64,000 bases of DNA from assembly GCA_963971285.1 (NCBI GenBank), contig OZ020265.1, positions 5,186,270-5,250,269 of the forward strand, in the 5' to 3' direction. The DNA is from Astropecten irregularis (lineage: Eukaryota > Echinodermata > Asteroidea > Paxillosida > Astropectinidae). The notes beneath the pieces are model-generated. The model had not been told where the DNA came from. It did not search any database and worked only from the letters and a program-made list of their open reading frames with translations. The translations under genes and the position numbers were made by a program. Positions within the stretch are counted from its first letter, which is position 1, and each line of letters starts with the position of its first letter. Shown here in pieces: positions 43,801 through 52,800 of the stretch.

Positions 43801-46800
43801 CGTGAAACGGCCATAACCTTTGCAACCAAGGCAGGAAAATGTTGCGTAAGTTACCCAACAAAATGTTGCGTACGCAACATTTGAAGTTTCGTGAAATCGG
43901 TTGCACTTACTTTGGTTTTGCTGGTAGATCGAGAGCCTTACCCCTTGCTCAAGAAACGGATAGAAAGCCAAAGGTTGTTGAACGAGAAGCCTACTAGAAG
44001 AAATGCGTATCCAGAATATGTTGTTTGCGTCACCCACGTACGTCCTGTGCCCAGATGCAACAGGGCTATCGAGATCGAAAAAGACGATCTCAGTGGACGT
44101 GGTGGTGATCGGTCCTGATCCGGCAGACACGCGGAACTTCCAGATTGGAGGAATGCGCGCGTCTATCACCTCAATGAATATGTAGGGGTTTACGTCACTC
44201 GATATGGTCCAGCTGCAGTAGAACCCCATGGGTAGAAAGAGTAGCTCTTCGAAATCGTCAATCGAGAACATTAATCCTCCGGCCGACAAATGCAAATCTC
44301 GTCCATAACAAGGCGAAGCTGAAAAAAAATAAACATAAACAAAAATCCATTCAGTCATTTGATAACAGAGGAAGGCAATGAAGAAAGCTATAACTGCGAA
44401 ATGCCTTGATGAAGCTTCATTTCGTGTCTACCATAATTTCGATGACCTATTTAGACAAAGCATCTACGAATGCTCGTCCATCTTTGGTGAAGTGCTCTGA
44501 CACTGCCAACTTTACCTCAGGTGTATGATTATTCTAACATCAAAAAGAAACGTCACAAAATGATCGTGTGGTATGCGACATGCATTACATGAAAACCAAG
44601 CTGGCATTTTGTGCAAATGTGGTTGAGACAAGAGCCATCCAAAACAGAATGTCTCGTCAAATCCAGGACAATCGTCGAAACCGTCACAAAGCTTGGTATA
44701 GTCTCGGCACACCCCATCGGATCTGCAAAGGAACTCGTCAGCACGGCAACCGCCTGTTATAACGGGGGGGGGGGGGGACGAGAAACAATGAAAAAGACCG
44801 GCATCGGTGCGGCGTCCGAGCAGCGCTGTATCTTTCTTGAAACTCATTGCCAATGAATCTGCCTTTCTTAGGAATAAACCCAAAGTATAATACATGTTAG
44901 GTTGGCGTAGTGGTTCTTTCCCCGCCTTTCACCTCTGGCGGACCGGGATCAAGTCCGGCTCGGTCCACAAGTGGATTGGGTTTTTCAGTCCCTACCTGAT
45001 TCTGTGGGTTTTACCAAGAGTATTACTCTGGGGTTTTCCTCCCACCTCTAAAACTGTTTCTTCTTCTCATCATCTTTCCATAAAAGGTTTCATCAGGCTT
45101 TCGAGCAACAGTGCCTAGGGCGCTTTTGAGGAATAATAGTAATTTTTGCCTTAGAAGTAGAGAATAATCTGTTATTGAATTAGTCTTCAAAAACTTGAAG
45201 ATTAGTCTTCTTCCGAGTTCAAAGCAACAAACCTTCCAACTTACAATTCTGTAAGTGGCTCCGAGGCTTCTGACTGCCACACGAACAAAGACCATTGAGT
45301 CAATACAAGTAATAAACTGCTGCAAACAGATATCAGCCAGAATGACCTGGCCTGGCGCGTTTCGATCTTAGCAGGATCTTTCCCAACGGCTAAATGACGA
45401 AGGACAAGAACATGCAAGTGAATAGAAACACAAATTAAAGGATGAGAGGATCAGGACAATAGGAGAGGGATTTGTCGGACAAAGAGGGGTCAGGTAGGCA
45501 AGTCTCAAAGACCATTGAGTATTAGGGACACCACTAACATAGCTCAGTTGGTAGGACCACCGGTGCCGTATTTCGGGATCATTGGTTCGAATCCTGCAGC
45601 TCCAAAATTGTCACAGTTTGCTCTCTACAGGGCCACTGTTATTATAAGGTTTTACATGCAGGCAGGTAATAAATCATGACGGAACACAAAGGTGTACTAT
45701 TTACACTATATTACATTTATTTACAAACAACTGAATCCCGGTTTTATAGTACAGCATTGGACACTATTCGGTATTTAAAAGGTTGCGCATATATTTCAGT
45801 ACTCGGGTTAAGATTAGATTGCCAGAAAGTATATGTTCAATGATTGGCCCAATATACACGATAATTAGATTCAATATAAATATATATTCAAATGAATGTC
45901 TTCCACGGGAATGATTTAACTGGTGAATTCTAGTATTTACAATTTACAGTTGCCAAATGATATTAATTGGTTTTGAGAATTCAGACAATCATGTGCTAAT
46001 AATTCAACTAATAATTACAGTCACGTGCACGTGAATTCACATTACTCTAACAACATCTAGAACTAGTAAATTGAATGTGGGAGCAACCTTAAAGAAATTA
46101 ATATTAATCAAAAGAAGAGCCCCAAACAAATACAAGAAGTGGTAAATTCAATTAATAAACTTGATTAAGCAAAATATGGGTTGTCGCAAGCTCTCGTCTT
46201 TCTGTGTCTTAACAAACACAATGCTTGAATGTTAATACTCAACCCGATTCACAAAGGAGCTGCACAGATCCTGTAGTCAGATTGCTGCGCGTAAAACTTG
46301 CCCTGTGTGGTTCATCCGCGGCGCCACCTTGGCAACCGGGAAAAAGAACCCTCTCTACAAAGCGCTGTCACCATGCAGGGGCAAAACAGACATCAGGGCC
46401 AGCATCGAAAATGGAAGGAGATGCAGATCTCAAACGGGCTTCTATGATAACATCAGGTCTTCAAGGCAATCTATTTAAAATAATAGATCACCAAAATGCC
46501 AAATAGTATACGTGCTAACATAATGTACTTTAATACAATGTCAAACAACCATTTCCAAAGCTTCTGTTGGGACTCAAAACATCAATAAATTCTGGGCGTG
46601 TTTGCATCATATCAATCAATACTGTAATAATTCGTTAACAAAAGCAATCTAAGCAGTTATCTAAAGGTTGCCATCGAACTGAATGATATTAAATAAATCA
46701 AACTTCAACTTACGGTTTTCTTCATAACTTTTAGTCCTGGAATGCCGATCTGCCGCCACGAAACTCCTCGCAACCAATTTGCCCTCGTAAGCAGCCTGAA

Positions 46801-49800
46801 TTTTATCTGCTTCTGGTTTTTGGCAAAACAACGGCACAAGCGACAATGCAAAATTCGCACTGGGATCGGGCACCTCATCAAATCTCACACCTCATCATCC
46901 TGATGCATCAATATGTAGTGTGCTTGCCACTCTACAACACATTCACCTATACTCAGTACAGTCAGAAAATAACTCATTCAAATTCAAATCACTCCACCCA
47001 TCTCTTCTCAATTCACCCAAACTGGCCAAGTCCCTACAAAAGAAAGCTAAACCAATACAAAAGAACACACTACTGCTCCCAAATTCCTTGTCAAAGTGGG
47101 AGAAAGATTTGCATATGAGGTAAGAAAGCCATGGCCCTGGTCGTTGATGCATAAACTGGGAGTAAAGTAATGAATTAAACATAAGTATGCAAAACTGGGA
47201 GTAAAGTAATGAATTAAACATAAGTAGGAGAGTCTCTTGTTAAAAGTTATTCTCCTATGAGTGTTGTGTGCTCTGAAATAAAAGATATTTGGTGTTGTTA
47301 ATTAACCTACTGAAAACAGAAAAGTAAAAGTAAAGTTAATGTAAGGGGAATTCTGACATTTTCTCCCCCCTAAAAGAAAAAAAATCCCATTTTTCTCTTC
47401 CTTCTCAGAATTCACCACCGCATCTGAAAGAAACTCAAATATTATAATAAATTAAAATTATTAGCTCCAATGTCTCCATCTCATCAAAAGAGAATCAATT
47501 AGCAAATTCAAAACAAAACAAAACAAAACAAATGTCACGCGCATTGCATCTCTGACGCATATACGCTTCCTGTGTTTAAACAAAGGAAAGAAATTGTTCA
47601 CATTAGGTTCTTGCACTTCATCCTGAAACAGACAAAATTATCAGTGTTTATCAGCAATTGAACACAAACTGCGACTTAAATAGTCAGCACCTACATTCTC
47701 GCTGCCCTTGATGCATTCGATTCTAAACCTGTACGGCTGCAGGGATAGCGCCCAACGCAGGATGCGGCTACTAGTGACTTTCGCCCTTTGTAGGTAAATC
47801 AGAGGCTGGTGGTACGTCTCTAGGACAAATTCTCGGCCATAGAGATATTTCTGAAACTTTTGAATTGCCCAAACAATAGCCAAGTATTCTCTCTCGATGA
47901 CAGAGTAAGACTGCTCACGTGGTAACAACTTCTTGCTTGCATAAGCTACTGGAAAATCTATTTCACCATCTCGCTGTAAAAGAACAGCTCCGATCCCGAT
48001 ATCGGAGGCGTCTGTGCGAAGAAGAAAGGGCCGTTGAACATCTGGAAGATGTAGGATTGTTGCTGTTATAAGCCGTTCCTTCAGAGTCTGGAAAGCGTAC
48101 TCCTGGCTGGTTTCCCATCGAATGACGTTTGGTTCTCTCTTCTTGGTTTTATATGTGAGGGGTGCAGCAATAGCAGCATAATTGGGGATAAATTTCCTAT
48201 AGTATCCTGTGAGGCCTAGAAATGAGCGAAGTTGCTTCTTCGTCTTGGGTCTAACTGTATTCTTGATGGTAGTTAGTTTGTCTGCAAGTGGCTCCAACTT
48301 TCCTTGACCTATGGTATGACCTAGGTACTCCAGCTTCTTGAAGCCGATGATGAACTTCGATGGACGTGTTGTTACCCCTGATTGCTGTAATCGCTGAAAA
48401 AGACGGTCTAAGGTGTTGAGGTGCTCTTCCCAAGTTTTGGTGTGAACCAAAATGTCATCAATGAAGTTGTCAACATTCATCAGGCCTCTGAACATGGTAC
48501 GCATCATCCTGCTGAATGTAGCTGGGACGTTGATGAGGCCAAATGGCATGGTGTTAAACTGGTATAGCCCATCTGGTGTGACAAATGCAGTTTTTTCAGG
48601 GATCAGGCATGGGCTCGGCATCAAAAATGGTAAGCCTATTCAAGCGTCTAAAATCTATACAAAAGCGCTGAGTGCCATCCTTCTTCATGACAAGCACAAT
48701 TGGTGAGGCATACGGTGAATCAGATCTTTCAATGACTTTCATCTTCAACATGGATGCAATTTCATCTTTCATTGTGCTTCTAAGCGCATGTGGAAGTGGG
48801 TATGGTTTGGAACGCACTGGATCAGATGTCGTGAGCTTGATGTCATGCTTCCCCAAAACGGACTGACCTGGGAGATCGGTGAGTATCGAGCAGTATCGTT
48901 GTACTTATAAACACTTACTTTACCGACTTGCTCTTCTGATAATCCATCGTCGATCTTCACGTCACTTATGGATTCATTCGCCTTGAGAGCAAGGAATCGT
49001 CATCTATCACCCGAACATTTGTTGAAGCATCATCTGGTTCCACCTAAATGACGGATGTGGCCACAATATCAAACACACCTTCTGGTAAATAATCACTAAG
49101 GACACAAGATATCTGATTAGTTTGAATGCTCGTTGGTGGTTCTATGTACCGCTTTAGGAGGTTGATGTGAAAAGCTTTGGTTGTGGTACCAAGGTCAATC
49201 TTATAGTCGCAGCTACCCATGCGTCTGACGACAGTGAATGGACCCTTCCATTGAAGTAGAAGCTTATTGTTGTCATCTGGGAGTAGAAGTAGAACCTTCT
49301 CACCTTCTTGTAGTTGTCTTGGTCGGGCCTTGCGTTCATAATACTTGCGATACCTCTCGCTGGACTTCTGCAGCTCTTCGTGTGCAAGTTGACAAGTATC
49401 TTCTATGCGTGACCTCAGATCAATGACATACTGGTAAGTTGTTTTGACTTCAGGAGACTCGACGTTGTTTGTCCAGAGTTCCTTCAGTATTGCCATGGGG
49501 CCTTTTACATTTCTACCGTATAACATTTCGAATGGAGCAAAACCAAGACTAGACTGTGGTGTTTCCCTATAAGCGAAGAGTAATGGACTCACATACCTAT
49601 CCCAGTCCTTAGGTTTCTCCGCGCAAAGTCGTCTCAACATTTGCTTCAGACTTCCATTGAAACGTTCGACCAAGCCGTTACAAGCTGGATGGTAGGGTGT
49701 CGTTGTTAACTGCCTGATGGAGAGTTACCTGCTCACCTCCTTCATAATGTCTGATGTAAACTGGGTTCCCTGGTCGGTGAGAACTTCACTTGGGATGCCA

Positions 49801-52800
49801 ACGCGTGTGAATATCTCGACGAGGGCCTCTGCTACTCGATGGGTTTCAATGCTCTTCAGTGGTATGGCCTCTGGATAGCGGGTGGCATAGTCTACCATGG
49901 TTAAAATGTACCGGTTACCCCTCTCTGTCATAGGATAAATTGGTCCAACAGTGTCAATGGCAACCCTTTGGAATGGCTCATCTATCAATGGCATTTGCAC
50001 CAGTGGGACTTTGGTCACTCTTCCCTTTGAAAATGTGCGTTGACAGATGTCGCACGATCTACAGTATCGTTGAACCTCTGATTGAACCCCCGGCCAGTAG
50101 AATTGTGAAAGTATCTTTTCTGCTGTCTTCTTGGACCCTTGATGTCCTCCTAGAATGGATTCATGTGCTAGCTTCATCACCAACACTCGTTGTGGTCGTG
50201 GTACAACCAGCTGTGTAATGATGTCTCCACCTTCCACCCTGGGACTACAAAACTGGCGGTAAAAAAGGCCATTCTTAATGAAGAGCTGGTAGTGGTTTTT
50301 CCTCGGCTGCTTTTTGTGCTCGTGTTTGAACAGCGTGCACATGGAAGTAAGCGTCAGTCTGCTTTTCCTCATTGGTTGGCTGATGTTCACCTGCGTTGAT
50401 GTTGTCATATCTCCAGTCAGGGTCTGGGTCACTCGGATCTCGAGCTTGGGGAATGTTACCGATAATGACGTCATAGATTGGATCGGCCATACAAACTGCT
50501 TCCACAGATAATAAGGTGAGTCGATCTCTACAACAGCAACTGGTAATGGACGAACAGTGTTATCAACAAAAACACACAACTTGTTTCTGACCATCTGACG
50601 CAAGGCTGCGATGAATAAGAACACCTGAACAGCCCGTGTCTCTCAGAACGGAAACATGCTTGTTGGTTTTTCCAACTCTCCCCTTTGTTACTGGCATACC
50701 TCTCACAAACTCTGCTTTGCAAGCTGCGCTCATGATAGGTAGGTTATGTCCACAAGGTAGGTTTACATATCCCCCTTTAGAACAACAATTTGCAACATTC
50801 ATGCATGCTATGTGAACCTGATCAACTTGTGATGGAATTGTGTGATGGCAACTTCCACACTCGCCCTGTGAATAAAAAGAATTTGACGTTAGCTGTGATT
50901 GAAGGCTGTGCTGGTTGTCTGCAATCTGTGATGGGTTCTGCGCTGGTTCCGCATCCTGTGTGATGAGTCCTGCCACCTTAGTTGTGTCTCTGTTGGGATT
51001 ACTCCAACAATTTTTTGCTATATGACCTGATTTGCCACACACAAAACAAGTCACATGTCGCCGGTAGTTCGTTGTGTTTTGGAAAGGCGGCGTCTGATAA
51101 CTGGACGAAGGGGACCTCTTCTCGAAACGTTTGCCTGCCCGAAGGGTTTGCCGGATCCATCGGCTCGCTGACGATGATCTTTCGGTGTGTCTGATCTGTT
51201 TGAAGAGGATTGTGTTTGCTTAGAATCTTGGGTAAACATTCCTCCTCTAGCTTCCACATACGTCTCAGCTAATTCTGCCATTATAGTGATGTCCTTCGGG
51301 TTTCTCTCCTTAAGGAAAAGAGATAAATCAACATTGCATGCATTAATGAATTGCTCTCTTAGCAAAAGATCTTTAACTCCATTGAAATCCTTGTTAATCT
51401 TGGCTAGGTCTACCCACCTGCAAAAATAATTATCTAACCTAACTGCAAACTGCTTGGGACGTTCATATTTGTCTGCCCTTGCCCTTCGGAACTTGTTGCG
51501 GAATCCTTCCTCTGTGAAGTGGTACCTCTTCAGCAAAGCACTCTTGAGGCAATCGTAGTCGGAGGCATCACTAACGGACAACCTGGAATAAACTTCGAGA
51601 GCCTTGCCTTCAAAAGGGCACTGAGATTAACTGCCCAGTCACTCTGCTGTCAGTTTTGGGTATCGGCGTATCTTTCGAACCTGTTGAGATAAGAATCAAT
51701 ATCATCCTTGTCATCATTAAAATAGGGAAGTTTAGGAGTTAAAGTTCTTGTGCCAGTTTTAGGTTTAAATTCCTGCTTTTCTACCTCTTCCTTTTTGAGC
51801 TGTTGTACTCTTAGCTGTGTTTCAGCTATTTCCCTTTCTTGTCGCCTTAATTCCATCTCCACGGCCCTTTTGTCTCTCTCTACATCTTCTTTTTCCTTTC
51901 GATCTACTCTTATTCGTTCTTGTTCCTCTCTGCAGTATTTATCAAGCAAAGAGTAAAAACATATTACAAAAAAACAAACAGTTTTGATCTTTTAAAGATC
52001 AAAGATTGTTTTCATCATTACTGTGGGCGTGTTTCACTGTTTTCTCAACAAGTGAGCACCGTAAGGGACTTAAATTTTCACAGATGACTGTTACTGTATC
52101 AAGTTCCTTGATATTATTGCCCATGAATCTTAATTTCTTCAACAAATACCGAATTATGATGCTACCTTTAATCGGTACAGAGTTTGACGGACAGTTGTGA
52201 GTATTTGATTTTTTTTTTTAAATTGGAATTTCACAAGGGACAATATTAACTGGTCTGCATGCACGCTAATAAAAACCAGTATTAGTAACGACGCCAAAAG
52301 GCCATATTCACTGTGTATCATCCTGCATTACAAGCAGAACAATCAAACCGAGGCTTTGATTCAAAACATTCTGGTACCCGTTTTGTTTTTAGAATTGGTG
52401 TTATCTATTCCGAGGGGTATACGAAGAATGTGAGAAAAAATTGATGCGCCATGAATAAAGGGGGTATCTCACTGAGCGGCGAATGCTTCCGAACGTAGCG
52501 AATTCGATATTTCGGCAGGGTTCGTAAAAGTTTGCAAGAAAGTTCGTAAACAGTTTTCATTGATGCAAACAGTTTTTCTTGTCGCAAAGAAATGTTGAAC
52601 ACGTTAAACATGTCTTTCCGCAAACAATTGCTACCGTTTGCAAAACTTTCGTAAGCCTTTGCAAACGGTTGTAAAACGGTGTCGCTGAAGTTCTTTTTGA
52701 TTCGCCAGTATGCTAGCGACCACATGACCATAATGAATCGACCAATTGAGAGAAATTTGCCATATAGATCGTCATGCCGAGAACAGAAATCTGAAAGCTA

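Larger units (their letters stand above)
47358..51957 (-). mobile_element. Decayed Gmr1-like gypsy element with integrase ahead of reverse transcriptase
   Basis: On the minus strand the order is gag, zinc knuckle, protease, integrase, then RT-RNase H. Integrase before RT is copia-like order in a gypsy-type element, the hallmark of Gmr1 elements. It lies in receptor intron 3 in the same direction as the gene. The 5' end is cut at about 51957; no 5' LTR was found. A polypurine tract (47372-47359, minus strand) precedes a likely 3' LTR starting TGTCAG at 47358. Confidence 0.85.

Noticed and set aside
46225..46506. Open frame of 93 codons on the plus strand
   Set aside because: No recognisable motif, lies in the probable Gmr1 3' LTR/UTR region, and has no splice or promoter support.
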